The translations under genes were made by a program, and so were the position numbers. Shown one piece after another: positions 11,588 to 25,600 of a DNA stretch of 60,000 nucleotides; the stretch's first letter is position 1, and each line of letters begins with the position of its first letter. A model generated the notes under the pieces. It had not been told where the DNA came from. It saw only the letters and a list, made by a program, of their open reading frames with translations, and did not search any database. The DNA is from Liolophura sinensis (lineage: Eukaryota; Mollusca; Polyplacophora; Chitonida; Chitonidae), in NCBI RefSeq assembly GCF_032854445.1, contig NC_088300.1, forward strand, positions 36,191,608 through 36,251,607, written 5' to 3'.

Positions 11588-13646
11588 TTATGAAGATGGA
11601 AATAAGACGGCAAATGTTGTGTGGAAGGGAGTCTCCAGGTTATCAATGGTTACAGACTGAAAACACATGAAACAGAGAACTGATTTATGTGTTGAATATA
11701 CATCAACATAAAATGTCAGTATAGAGATTTTATTCACATTACTACACATGGGCTTTTTTTTAAAATGGATAATTCCAAGATGAATATTGCCAAATCGTGT
11801 CCACTGAACAAAACATTAGCACATAACGTAGAATAAACACTGTGATCTGAATATGAGTATGAAATATTGTAAACATTCATGACAAACCACACAAAAAACC
11901 CCCAAAAACCCACAATTATGTTTATTGGAATTTCCATTGTAAATCACATAACCTTACACAGCTACAAGGCGTGTAGTATACATTTACAGAGAAAAATATC
12001 CTTTGGAGTTTGGCCCAATTATATAATTAGATACATGTATTTTGTGTTCATATTACAACTACAACACCTTGGGTTGGGTGAACGAGTGCTTCAAGCCTCC
12101 CTAAGTGTAGTGATCATGATTTTACATTTTACATCACATTATGATTTAGCCATTTTACACACGCACACACATTGCTAGTCCTCTGCATTTTTAATAAAAA
12201 TGCATACACACATAGAGCTAAAAATGCATCGGCCAAATGAACCATGAAATTCACTATTTCAAACAATATATCAGTGATAACGACTCAGACCCAAAAGACA
12301 GCATTTCGGCAGCATAGTTTCACTGGACAGTGTTTAATGTCTCATCTGAGCACCTGTATACCGATGACTCACCTCACTCTGACTGATGCTCTCACTGAGG
12401 CCAAACTTCTGGGAGATCATGGGGCTGACGTAGGTAAAGTACTTCCCCTCCTTCTCACACTGTACCCTCACTGTGAAGTTCACCAGACGGTCTGGCCTCA
12501 TCGAAAATGTGTGACGCTCGCAGTCACGGTATGTTAGCACAGAATCATTTGGCTTCAAACGCTGAAATGAGGGGAGGAAAAAACTAATGCTTATAATTGG
12601 CTGCTTGTTTGATCGGGGCTTACTTCACACGGTCATCAACGATATTTCTGTTGTACCATGGTGGTGTGATCTTTGTCCTGGAGCAGACCGTTTCAATGCA
12701 ATTGTGCTGCCTCGTGAATGCCATGATGTCGACACCAAACATGACACCCCACCAATGCAATCATAGTATGTAGCACCAGTGAGGAGAGCAACACATTGAC
12801 ATCTCAGGCAATACAGAATGGAAAGAAAAAATATGCATACTGTAGGACTTGATCACTGACTCGCCGGCTAGTAGTTAATGTAGAAACTCTATATGAGAAA
12901 TTCAGTTTACCTTTTCAACTGAATATCATATAACAATGTCAACACAATTCCCTCACGTCAGGAAAATAAATACAAACAATACCAGAAATACCTGCATAAA
13001 GAAGTTGTATGAGCCTTTCTTGTCTTGTTTTACAGCCTTCAGCTCAAAATGGAAGCCATACAAGGATAAGATCTCAGAGTAATATTGGGGGTTCTGAAAA
13101 CAGCAAGGATGGATAAAATAGTGGGTGCTTGTTTATCTTTAGTTGAGCTTTAATTTTGCTTTCAGTATATCTGCAATCATTTCATAATGGTCTCTTCATG
13201 TGTAAAAATTTAAAATGCTGCCTTCCCTACAGAATCAAGCTCAAGATACCCCATTGGTTGATCAACACAAATTTAGACTCAAACATATCAATAATCTGTC
13301 ATACATGTACATCTAAGTACTGAAGAGTACATTAATGCTGTTATGTTTTTTTATGCTATGTTAACAGCCATTTAAACTGATACATGCCCTGTTTTGGGAC
13401 ATTTGTTGACACCTTCTCTCAGACGTTTGTTGCTGCAGAGTAACAGAGTACAAAAATAGTTACTAAAATGATAAAAAACAGAACTTTACATTCATGAAAT
13501 CTACACTGCACATACACGACAATTAAAACAGCACATCTCTGCAAGTAAACCTGCCATATGACACCTACCTCATCCACAATAAAGCCATGTCTTATCGAGG
13601 CCGAGGGGAAGTTCTTGAATGCTGTCATGTCACCTCCTCCTTGTAA
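11588..13646 (-). CDS. BTBD16: BTBD16 C-terminal exons 14-17
   Basis: Exons 13646-13569, 13093-12992, 12561-12373 and 11656-11588, all phase 0 at every junction. The last one was found by matching phase and C-terminal resemblance: after a TTTTCAG acceptor it encodes SVTIDNLETPFHTTFAVLFP then SS and TAA. Without this splice, exon 16 would read through its GTGAGT donor and stop at 12334 after nine extra codons, which is the likely error of a single-exon prediction. Confidence 0.85.
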
Positions 13647-16600
13647 CTGGCAACACACAAACATTGTCACAAATCATAGTGACTTACTGCTTAGACGGAT
13701 GCACTCAAAAGCACACTTCATTCATTTGGGTTCCAGTATAAAGGTGAATCGTCTCTTGTCAATTCACCTCAGTTAGGGTTTTATTCTAACTGTCCATATA
13801 AATGCATATATAATAGCAAATGGCGTCCTCTAGCACTGAGGCTTAATAAGCAGAATTAGCCATTCAATAGCAAAACAAAATTCAGTGATGTTAACTGAAA
13901 TTTATTAGACGTCGCTGGTCTAGTATCACTCAAAATGATGCGTTGTTCTCACATTTAACACACATTACATCACATCACATTAAATCACATTAAATCAATG
14001 CAAAGGGACCAGGCCTCAGGGAGGCTCAGTCCACCAGCACAATCCTCGTTATACAGGAATTCAATAGAGAGAGATACCAGAGCACTGACGACAATGTGAT
14101 AGCTGGCAAATCGTCACACCCAGCATTTTGTCAATTTACCTCAGTTAGAGTTTTCATGAAAATGCATAAATAATAGCAAACTACTCGCCCCCTAGCACCG
14201 TGGCTTAAGTAGAATTGGGTTAAAAAGAAAAAAAATTCAATGATGTTAATTGCAATTTATTAGGTGTCACTGGTCTAGAATTACTCGAAATGCTGTGTTG
14301 TCATCACATTTAACATACAATCACATTAAAACAATGCAAACGGATCAGGCCTCTGGGCTGCCCAGTCCACCAGCAGAATTCTGGTTTATGCACAAATATA
14401 ATATAATTAGGACGTAAAGCATAGAGAGAAAACCCAGAGCAAGAGGGAAACCACACAGAGCATGAAGGAAACTGCACACAGTGTAGCACACACCATACAG
14501 AGCCTGAGGGAAACCACATAGAGCCTGTGGGAAACTGCACACACTGTGATGGAAACCATATAGAGCCAGAGGGAAGCCACATAGAGCCTGAAAGAAACTG
14601 GACTCAGTGAGGTGGAAACCATTCAGAGACAGGTGGAAACCCCATAGAACCTGAGGGAAACTGCACACAGTGTGGTGGAAACTATATAAAGCCAGAGGGA
14701 AACCACAAAGAATCTGAGGGAAAACGCACACAATGCGATGGAGACCATACAGAGCCAGGGGGCAACAGCACATAGGAAACCACACAGAGCCAGAGTCAAA
14801 CAGCTCATAGTGTGATGAAAAGATGATTAGCCGATGATAATAGCCAATGGCCGATTAAACTATTGGCAGTTCCATTTATATACAATCATTACATCCCAGC
14901 AGAAGTATGGCTTCAATTATCAATTGTCATGCACAAACAAGATCCAAAACATTAATACCCTAAATAGAATTTTCTTCCATAACGGTATTAAAGCATATGT
15001 GTTGAATCAAGAGTGTATAATACTTACAGCCTGATAGTGGAGAGACAAGATATTGATGACCCAGGACTGGGGAACAACATTCATCATTTGCATGTCGCGT
15101 AAATGGTTAGCTGAAAAATCAAATCCAAACTCATTGTTTTATCCGTCTTTGCGAACCCACCAGAACTTTATGCTCAAGAATATTTCACTTATGGTCAGCA
15201 TTATGGTGGGAGGCTACTGGGCAGAGCCCAAGGGAAACCCACAACCATTCGCAAGTTGATGGCAGACCGGAGAGGAAGTTAGCATGAGCTGGACTTGAAC
15301 TCACAGCAACCGCATTGGTGACAGGCTCCTTGATCATTGTGTTGTACTAGCATGCTAACCACTAGGCCATGGATGCCCCTACAGAACTTTCTTGAAATTT
15401 AAACATGTTTAAGTTATGGCATATAGGAGGTGTGACTAAGACTGGTCAGGAATGTATCAGACTTACTGCCTGTGATGCCATGAAGACGTTATGGCATATA
15501 GGAGGTGTGACTAAGACTGGTCAGGAATGTATCAGACTTACTGTCTGTGATGTCATGAAGACTTTATGGCATATAGGAGGTGTGACTAAGACTGGTCAGG
15601 AATGTATCAGACTTACTGTCTGTGATGCCATGAAGATGTTATGGCCTATAGAAGGTGTGGCTAAGACCGGTCAGGAATGTATCAGACTTACTGTCTGTGA
15701 TGTCATGAAGACGTTATGGCCTATAGGAGGTGTGACTAAGACTGGTCAGGAATGTATCAGACTTACTGTCTGTGATGCCATGAAGACATTATGGCCTATA
15801 CGAGGTGTGACTAAGTCTGGTCAGGAATGTATCAGACTTACTGTCTGTGATGCCATGAAGATGTTATGGCCTATAGAAGGTGTGACTAAGACTGGTCAGG
15901 AATGTATCAGACTTACTGTCTGTGATACCATGAAGACGTTATGGCCTATACGAGGTGTGACTAAGTCTGGTCAGGAATGTATCAGACTTACTGTCTGTGA
16001 TGCCATGAAGATGTTATGGCCTATAGAAGGTGTGACTAAGACTGGTCAGGAATGTATCAGACTTACTGTCTGTGATGCCATGAAGACGTTATGGCCTATA
16101 GAAGGTGTGGCTAAGACTGGTCAGGAATGTATCAGACTTACTGCCTGTGATGCCATGAAGACTTTATGGCATATAGGAGGTGTGACTAAGACTGGTCAGG
16201 AATGTATCAGACTTACTGTCTGTGATGCCATGAAGACTTTATGGCATATAGGAGGTGTGACTAAGACCGGTCAGGAATGTATCAGACTTACTGTCCGTGA
16301 TGTCATGAAGACGTTATGGCCTATAGGAGGTGTGACTAAGACTGGTCAGGAATGTATCAGACTTACTGTCTGTGATGCCATGAAGACGTTATGGCCTATA
16401 CGAGGTGTGACTAAGTCTGGTCAGGAATGTATCAGACTTACTGTCTGTGATGCCATGAAGATGTTATGGCCTATAGAAGGTGTGACTAAGACTGGTCAGG
16501 AATGTATCAGACTTACTGTCTGTGATACCATGAAGACGTTATGGCCTATACGAGGTGTGACTAAGTCTGGTCAGGAATGTATCAGACTTACTGTCTGTGA

Positions 16601-19600
16601 TGCCATGAAGATGTTATGGCCTATAGAAGGTGTGACTAAGACTGGTCAGGAATGTATCAGACTTACTGTCTGTGATGCCATGAAGACGTTATGGCCTATA
16701 GAAGGTGTGGCTAAGACTGGTCAGGAATGTATCAGACTTACTGCCTGTGATGCCATGAAGACTTTATGACATATAGGAGGTGTGACTAAGACTGGTCAGG
16801 AATGTATGAGACTTACTGTCTGTGATGCCATGAAGACGTTATGGCCTATACGAGGTGTGACTAAGTCTGGTCAGGAATGTATCAGACTTACTGTCTGTGA
16901 TGCCATGAAGATGTTATGGCCTATAGAAGGTGTGACTAAGACTGGTCAGGAATGTATCAGACTTACTGTCTGTGATGCCATGAAGACGTTATGGCCTATA
17001 GAAGGTGTGACTAAGTCTGGTCAGGAATGTATCAGACTTACTGTCTGTGATGCCATGAAGATGTTATGGCCTATAGAAGGTGTGGCTAAGACTGGTCAGG
17101 AATGTATCAGACTTACTGTCTGTGACGCCATGAAGACGTTATGGCCTATAGAAGGTGTGGCTAAGACCGGTCAGGAATGTATCAGACTTACTGTCTGTGA
17201 TGCCATGAAGACGTTACGGCATATAGGAGGTGTGACTAAGACTGATCAGGAATGTATCAAACTTACTGTCTGTGATGCCATGAAGACGTTACGGCCTATA
17301 GAAGGTGTGGCTAAGACTGGTCAGGAATGTATCAGACTTACTGTCCGTGATGCCATGAAGACGTTATGGCCTATAGAAGGTGTGACTAAGGCTGGTCAGG
17401 AATGTATCAGACTTACTGTCTGTGATGCCATGAAGACGTTATGGCCTATAGAAGGTGTGACTAAGGCTGGTCAGGAATGTATCAGACTTACTGTCTGTGA
17501 TGCCATGAAGACTTTATGGCCTATAGAAGGTGTGGCTAAGACTGGTCAGGAATGTATCAGACTTACTGTCTGTGATGCCATGAAGACGTTATGGCCTCTA
17601 GAAGGTGTGGCTAAGACTGGTCAGGAATGTATCAGACTTACTGTCTGTGATGCCATGAAGACGTTATGGCCTATAGAAGGTGTGGCTAAGACTGGTCAGG
17701 AATGTATCAGACTTACTGTCTGTGATGCCATGAAGACGTTATGGCCTATAGAAGGTGTGGCTAAGACTGGTCAGGAATGTATCAGACTTACTGTCTGTGA
17801 TGCCATGAAGACGTTATGGCCTATAGAAGGTGTGGCTAAGACTGGTCAGGAATGTATCAGACTTACTGTCTGTGATGCCATGAAGACGTTATGGCCTATA
17901 GAAGGTGTGGCTAAGACTGGTCAGGAATGTATCAGACTTACTGTCTGTGATGCCATGAAGACGTTATGGCCTATAGAAGGTGTGGCTAAGACTGGTCAGG
18001 AATGTATCAGACTTACTGTCTGTGATGCCATGAAGACGTTATGGCCTATAGAAGGTGTGGCTAAGACTGGTCAGGAATGTATCAGACTTACTGTCTGTGA
18101 TGCCATGAAGACGTTATGGCCTATAGGCGGTGTGACTAAGACTGGTCAGGAATGTATCAGACTTACTGTCTGTGATGCCATGAAGACGTTATGGCCTATA
18201 GAAGGTGTGGCTAAGACTGGTCAGGAATGTATCAGACTTACTGTCTGTGATGCCATGAAGACGTTATGGCCTATAGAAGGTGTGGCTAAGACCGGTCAGG
18301 AATGTATCAGATTTTTTTTTTTTTTTTTGATTGGTGTTTTACGCCGTACTCAAGAATATTTCACTTATACGACGGCGGCCAGCATTATGGTGGGTGGAAA
18401 CCGAGGGAAACCCACGACCATCTGCAGGAATGTATCAGACTTACTGTCCGTGATGCCATGAAGACGCAAGGCAGCAAACAGAGGTTCATACACCCGACCC
18501 TCTTCTCTCTCCAACAGTGAGCAGGACTTGGAGAAGCTGACGAGGAAAGTGTTATTTTGTCAGAGCATTCTTCATATCACAAGTCAATTAGCATTATTAT
18601 CCTGCCTGGCCAATTAGGTTAAAGGTTCAAATCCACCACTTGTTGGTTCAGCTACATTCCTTATTCAGGATGGGCACTGAACCACTAAACCAATATGTAC
18701 TCATGTTATTTCTCATTAAACCACAAAGTTAAAAAAATGCGCAGCATTTAATTAAACTGTCAAATAAAATAAAATACATAAAATATGAAAGTATATTTAT
18801 CATAAATAAAGATAGTGTTAGATAAAGCTTTCCACTGATTCACACTTCCTTCTCCATTTTTCTCTCACTTTAAGCACACCCATGGGATTACCTGTTGAAG
18901 TAGCTCAGTATGGTACTCTGACAAGGCATAAGCTGGATGTCAGGATTGAGCTGAAGGAAGAGCCAATCACAAAGCACCTTATAGATACTGTGCTCATTGA
19001 AGGTGAACAACCTACAAATGAAAACAGACCAAGGTGTGTTAACATACAGTACATGATATAATAATGTACATTACATAATGAAAACTTGGGTCATGTTTTA
19101 TTACAGAAATCTGTATGTTATTACATACGTAACAGAAGGTACAGGATAATATGAAAAACAACAGCATAACTCGGCAGTTACTGCAGGATAAGCCAGGAAG
19201 GTTAAAAAACTAGAGATGTTCATTAAGTGTATTTCCATTTTCAAGGTTCTTTTATTTTGAGCGACTGCAAGGTCTTCATCAAAATTATAGAAATATATTT
19301 AATGTCTCTGACTATGGTTTAACTTCATGCTCAAGAATTTTTCCCTTATGCCAACAGATGTGGTCAGTTGTATTGACGGAAAAACCACTAACCTCTATCA
19401 AGATACTGACAAACTTTCCCACATATGATGTACAAATATGCACACTATATGAACGTATGGCAATGAATGTTAGACTGTGCAATCAGCAGCAGAGCCAACT
19501 GGATGTACGTTACACACTTAAAAAGAAAGTTTCTGTATGAATTTTGATGGTATTGACATTAAGCTGTTAGATGCTAAACATTACAGCTATGTTACAACAA

Positions 19601-22600
19601 CAGATTGATACGAAACAATTAGTAATTTGCCTGCTAGATACTACAGCAATGATCAGGTTCAAGCCTGGGTATAATCTTCAGGTCATTCACAGTAAATCAA
19701 GTGATTACATCATCTCAGAAAAAGCTTGAACAGTGTGAGATTTAACGCTAAGACTTTCGATTTTCTGTTTGAAAGTTAGAAAATTTGGAAGGGGGAGTTG
19801 TTCGCATATACTATAGTGGCACGCAGCTAACTGGAAAACAATGTAACATGTATTAATGTCACAGCACGACAGTTATGTTCACGCAAGTTACACTATCTTT
19901 GTAAAGCAGGTCCCAGAAAGTAAATACAGAAATAAATCAACACATTTAATTAATCTACCTGGTAGACTTGATAACTTTGTGTAATGCCTCAAAGGACAGC
20001 TGTCTGAGTTGAATGTGAAAGGCAAGCTGGAAGCAAATGATAACTCATGACGTATACACAAGAAAGACTACGTGTAAGTAGAATGAAAAAAAGACGATTA
20101 TTTCTCTTGCTTTGCAACATCTGACATAACACCCTCATACTGAAGCCTATATATGCACATATAATGGCATACAATGTTGAAAAAGCCTTTTGTGAATGGA
20201 TATAGTTTAAAGGGACATACGGCCCACATGGTTCAGCTATATACAAAAATGAGTTGCATTTGACTCCTAACTAATCTCCTGGGTCTATATTTTAAGATAA
20301 ATGTCAATTAAAAGAATTACAAGGGGAAATCCATCACTGGTCTAAACTATCCACCCGACGAGATAAGAAGTAAATGAGGCAGAGCAAAGATTCCCACAAT
20401 GAAACGTTCGCTCGTGGATCAAACACGTAAACAATAAGATAGACTGAAAGCGAATTATAAGTCTAGTTAACTAAATGGGATCTTCCTTTCTATCGATAAA
20501 GTTTTATAAAGTATTTGTAATTTCCAGCAAGCTGGGCCCAGTTTCACAAGGGCATCGTACATGTATGATACGGAGCTTAGTGAAACTGGGCGCAGCACGG
20601 CAGAACTGAAGTAACATGGTAGACAGCATAATTACAACACAGTAAGTCTGACATTTCAAGTTCGCTGAACATCTCCCGTCGTCTAGACAACAAAGGGAGA
20701 TAAATGACTCAAAAAGTCAAGTGTTCCAAATACAGCAACTCGAGTGAGCTGATGGTCGAAGGGAAACTCCAGATAAAGCCGAACATTTGATTGTTTACTC
20801 AAAGTCAAATACGTGTCAGTAGACATCTGGAAGCCTCAGCTTCATGTAGATGATGTCTAAAATAACCGCACATTTTTTTCGGTGGTATGTCTCTATAAGA
20901 AGCCTCATAAAAGCAAGGAAACTGCATATTTAAAACAGATATATAAATAAGAATCTATAACTACAAGTTCATGTAAAACTAACAAACACATAAACAGTTT
21001 GGGTATATTAATCTAAAACTACACACGGCCAGTGAAGAATGCAGTTATTATAGGTTGGGGTAGTTTGAACCTGATATCCTCTATACGCACAGCTACTTAT
21101 ACTTTTCTTGTCTTTTTCACAAATGAAAAGGCTTTAGATGCAATTGTGCAAATGAAACACTTTTATACAGATACTACTTAAGACAAACGCTATAATTTAC
21201 GTGCGGAAGGTGAAAAGTTCATGGTGTGAGGTACTTAAAGAAGATTTGACAGACACGGTGATGCTTGTCATTCGATTACTCAGAATGACATGTGCTTAAT
21301 GACTTGTACCTTCCTCTATGTAGCAAAGAACGTGCTCAATTAACAGCTTACATTTATATAACAAGCAGATAGGGTGACTTGTTGTACCTCAGGCCTAGAA
21401 CTTCTCCGCCTCCACTCGTATATAATTTACTACACAACTATACATGGGTACTACATGCACTTGTACAGTTAGCCCACAAATCATCATCGCAAAGGCCGTA
21501 ATGAACAACTGACTACACAGCTTGGACCTGAGTTACTTTGCACAGGAAAGGTTCCTCACTAATAGGTGATTTCCTCAGTACTCATGTGATCAATTTCTCA
21601 CCTTTGGCACAAGATTCACTTCTAGCCAACCTTCACAGGCAGTGGTTAATTTCTCCTCTTGGAACTGAAAAACCAGGAACATTTTGGGGAAAATCTGACA
21701 TAGTGTAAAACATCATAATGCCTCAACTCCTAAATGTGAAACACACAAAACTTGTCACAAATGCTTAATATCTGGGGCTGGAAACAGTTGTCTTAATAAG
21801 ATAACAATGATGGGGTGTTACTTTATATGGCCCAAAAATTAGCTCTAAAATCCTATTTCAAAATTTGGACTGTCAGAAATGGCTTTGTGGATGTGTCCCA
21901 GGATTGTTCATACCACTGAAACATTACATGGTCAGTTTAACTCTTAATTTGTGGCCTGTTAATAATATATCTCATCTTACCGACAAATTTACTCAATTAT
22001 CTGATTGGTGTTTTTTCGCCACACGACAGAGGCCAGCACTATGTTGGCAGGAAACCGGGCAGAGCCTAGGGGAAACCCATGACTAGCCGTGAATTGCTGA
22101 CAGACCTTTGTACAGAGAAAAGATGCTTGCCTCTATGCCTTAAACCTTACCTCTGTGGCCACATTATGGTAGGAGCACACTGTTTTGTAGTTGATGGAAG
22201 ACAACATAACATTAACACAGCTGCAATGAAAAACAAAATGTGCCAGTATGATTATCCTTATCAAATCTAATGTTGTAACTTAAAAGTTCCCACAACAAAT
22301 GGTTACTGTATCTAAAGCAAACTAACTGAGGGCACTTAATTACCTATGTACAAAACTGATAGAGTGAATTTGGTAGAAGCATACTGATTGGCTGATCCTA
22401 AAGATAGGGGATCCTGGGTTACAGCTTTTCAAGTTATCTTTATTCACACAGGTGTTCAGGGGTTCAAGTGTTCAAATATAATGTTACATTCATGGAACCT
22501 AAACTGTAAATATAAATATTCTGCGAAAAGCTGGACAAAAATTTTTTTGAAGGTTTTGTTTGCACTATAAGCTTATCCTACTTGCACTCTTATGCCACCT

Positions 22601-25600
22601 GTTCAAAGCATACACAAATGTTAACTGGCAATTTAGAATAAGAACTACTAATACCTTCTTATGTCCAAACAAATACTACACTGTACCTCATTTGTTAGTA
22701 TGACGACTATAATACATAAAAGCACAAGGCATTAGAATTTCACTAGAGTATGTACCCTTGAGCCAGAGGGTGGAAGCCCAGGAAGTGAGCAGCTGCCAGT
22801 ACCCCAGCCGCTTCATCAGCCTCCACCACCACATCATCACGGTACAGGTGACCCAGAGCTACCGCCAGGGCTGCAAGGCATGGCAAGCACAGGTATAGAC
22901 AAGGTTATATACTAGGCCTACATTCGTATTAACGCTACCCTAATTCCTCAACTATTTCCATATTTAAGAACAACTTTCAGTGAAATGTATGCACATTTTG
23001 TAATTTACTTTTGGAAACAAAATTACATTGGTTGGATTGGCCAGCTTCAGGACTTTATAATTTTATTAGTCAACACAGAATAATGCCATCAGAATACACT
23101 TGAATAAACACCCTGTAAACATGAGAAAAGGCTGGAGAATTGCAGTAAATATACTGATAGATGTACTAAGGTGGTAGGTTGTGGATTGTAGCTAGGGAAC
23201 TGGTTGACCATGTGCCCTTATAATGAATTCCACATTTTCAAACTGATCTGAATCACTAATTCACTAACTTGGAAATCTGTCCTGTTCATGTGCTGTCCTT
23301 AAAGTGTCAAAGCTGTATGTCACAAAAATCATGTCTTTTAGAAATAAATACCATAACTTAGCAATTAACACAAATGTAACCAGCGCTACAACATGACACC
23401 GTCCAAACTTCGCAAACAGCCAACTTTTCGACTCACAAAAGTGTTTAGAAGCATTTCGATGTGGTATTCGGGTTAAATTTGACACCATGGATACTATTAT
23501 TCCCAAACAACTAGTTGATATGAATTCAGAATTACTAAAAGACTAAAGGATACCTCTTTCTTTAAAGTACAGCTCTGACACATTAAAGTGCACTCAAAAA
23601 GACAAAAGAGTTGTAGGTTAGTTATAAGGGAGGACTACACATCTTTATTTCTGAAAGCTAAGCTGTGAGGAATAAAACAGATCTCAAATCTAGGGTTGTG
23701 ACAAATAATGTTTCTTAATGATCATTTGTCTTTCATCAGCATGGTGTAGATATCTACAGAGCCATAAAAGTGACATGGGAAAAAAAGTTAAATAGAAAAA
23801 AAAATAACACAACTTTTAAAGTTTCAGTCATGTTTCTTTTTTAATAAGTTGTGCGCACAAGATCGTTACTATATCGTGCAAATGACTTATTAAAAATAAA
23901 ACATAACTGAGAGCGAAAGATAATAGACCAACAGAAATGCACAATTATGTTGTGCGCATGAGATCTTTATTAAGTCATACGCGAGAGATCTTTATTAAAT
24001 CATGTGCACAAGATCTTTATTAAGTCGTGCTCATGAGTCAACAAAGATCTTGTGCATACAAGATGTTCATTTCTACTGGTCAGTTATCTTGTGACCACAA
24101 CTTATTTCAAAAAAAACATAACTGACACATTGAAAGCTGTGTGTGTGTGTTTTTTCTTCTATTTAAATTTTTTTTTCTAACCATGTCACTTTTATGGCTC
24201 TGTAAATATCTGTACATCAGACATCAGAAAGACTGTCAGTAACTTGCCAAAAAATAAAGGTTGTTTGTTTACCCAAGGAACTCTCATTTCTTCCACCTAT
24301 AAAAATCACTGCCATCACAAAAATGAAATATTCTTGACTGTGGTGTTCAACAACAACAACCAAATAACTATATAAAGCATGGATGGCCTAGTACTGAAAC
24401 ATACCTATGTTGTGGAAATAGCCATATATAATCACTCTAGGATGGAGAAACAGGGACAGTGAAACATTAAAGGGACTGAACTTGAAATAACATATCAAGC
24501 CAAAATATTTATTTATTTATTTGATTGGTGTTTTACGCCGTACTCAAGAATATTTCACTTATACAACGGCGGCCAACATTATGGTTGGAGGAAACCAGGC
24601 AGAGCCCGGGGGAAACCCACGACCATCCGCAGGTTGCTGAAAGACCATTCCACTAACGGCCGGAGAAGAAGCCAGCATGAGCTGGACTTGAACTCACAGC
24701 GACCACATTGGCGAGAGACTCCTGGATCATTACGCTGTGCTAGCGCGCTAACCAACTGAGCCACGGAGGCCCCTCAAGCCAAAATAAGCGGTGTTCATAT
24801 GGCATTGCACCTGTTTGCCAATCCACTTTCGTTCGTGCGAAATACATATCGGTTAAACCAGGCCATTATAATCAGATACTTATTGATTTACGATTCTGGT
24901 GTAACTTTTACAAAACTTGTTAAATCAATTTTCTGTGACATTTTGTCGCAAATCATGTGGTCTAGTGGCGCAATAACAAAAAAACGGCTTTTTACTGTTT
25001 TACAAAAAAAGTTATAAGATGTGTGAGGGATGCACTTAAACAGCTAATATGCAACAGTGACATGGCTGACAGCTAGGCTCACCGTGTTCTGTGACAAGGG
25101 GATCAGTGATCTCCAGCTCTATCACCGTCACATTATTCACTCTGAACCGTGAATACTGAAACCTATCCACGCTCTTCCCACCTCTCTTAGGGTTGCCAGT
25201 GCGCCCTATTTCTGCGTGTTTGGTGCAGTGATAGTCGTTGGAGTACAATGCTCCTTTCTTGATGTGTTTGTGCAGAGCATCAGCCTCGGGCATGTTGTAG
25301 TACTGCATGTGTTTAGGGTTATCGGCAGCTTTAAGGATTTCTGACAGCACTGTAGATTTCTGTAAGTAAGCCCTATGAAGCTCCCAGTCCACATCCATGC
25401 AGTGGAGAAGGACATCTGAAAAATGCAAACTTGATTAATATATTTTACAAAAAACAATAAATAAATAAATAAAAAGAGATGTAGTGGTTAATTTCAGGCC
25501 AGTTCAGTGATAATGTAAAATTTATGAAATACAAAAAACACACACACACTTGTATGCCTTGTATGTGTTTAACACACCCCAAATCCAAGTACCCTACCCC

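Noticed and set aside
12334-12372. Stop at 12334 as the BTBD16 C-terminus
   Set aside because: A GTGAGT donor precedes it at 12372 and the next exon (11656-11588) restores the family-like C-terminus in phase.
14345-14785. 146-codon minus-strand ORF
   Set aside because: Lies inside a ~63-bp minisatellite whose period is a multiple of three.
15405-18311. CRISPR array
   Set aside because: The units have no unique spacers, the whole 75 bp is repeated, and the DNA is clearly eukaryotic.
15405-18461. Two long plus-strand ORFs as a repeat protein gene
   Set aside because: They arise from a 75-bp tandem repeat without stops; the unit derives from the antisense of a BTBD16 exon junction, and there is no start context or flanking exon.
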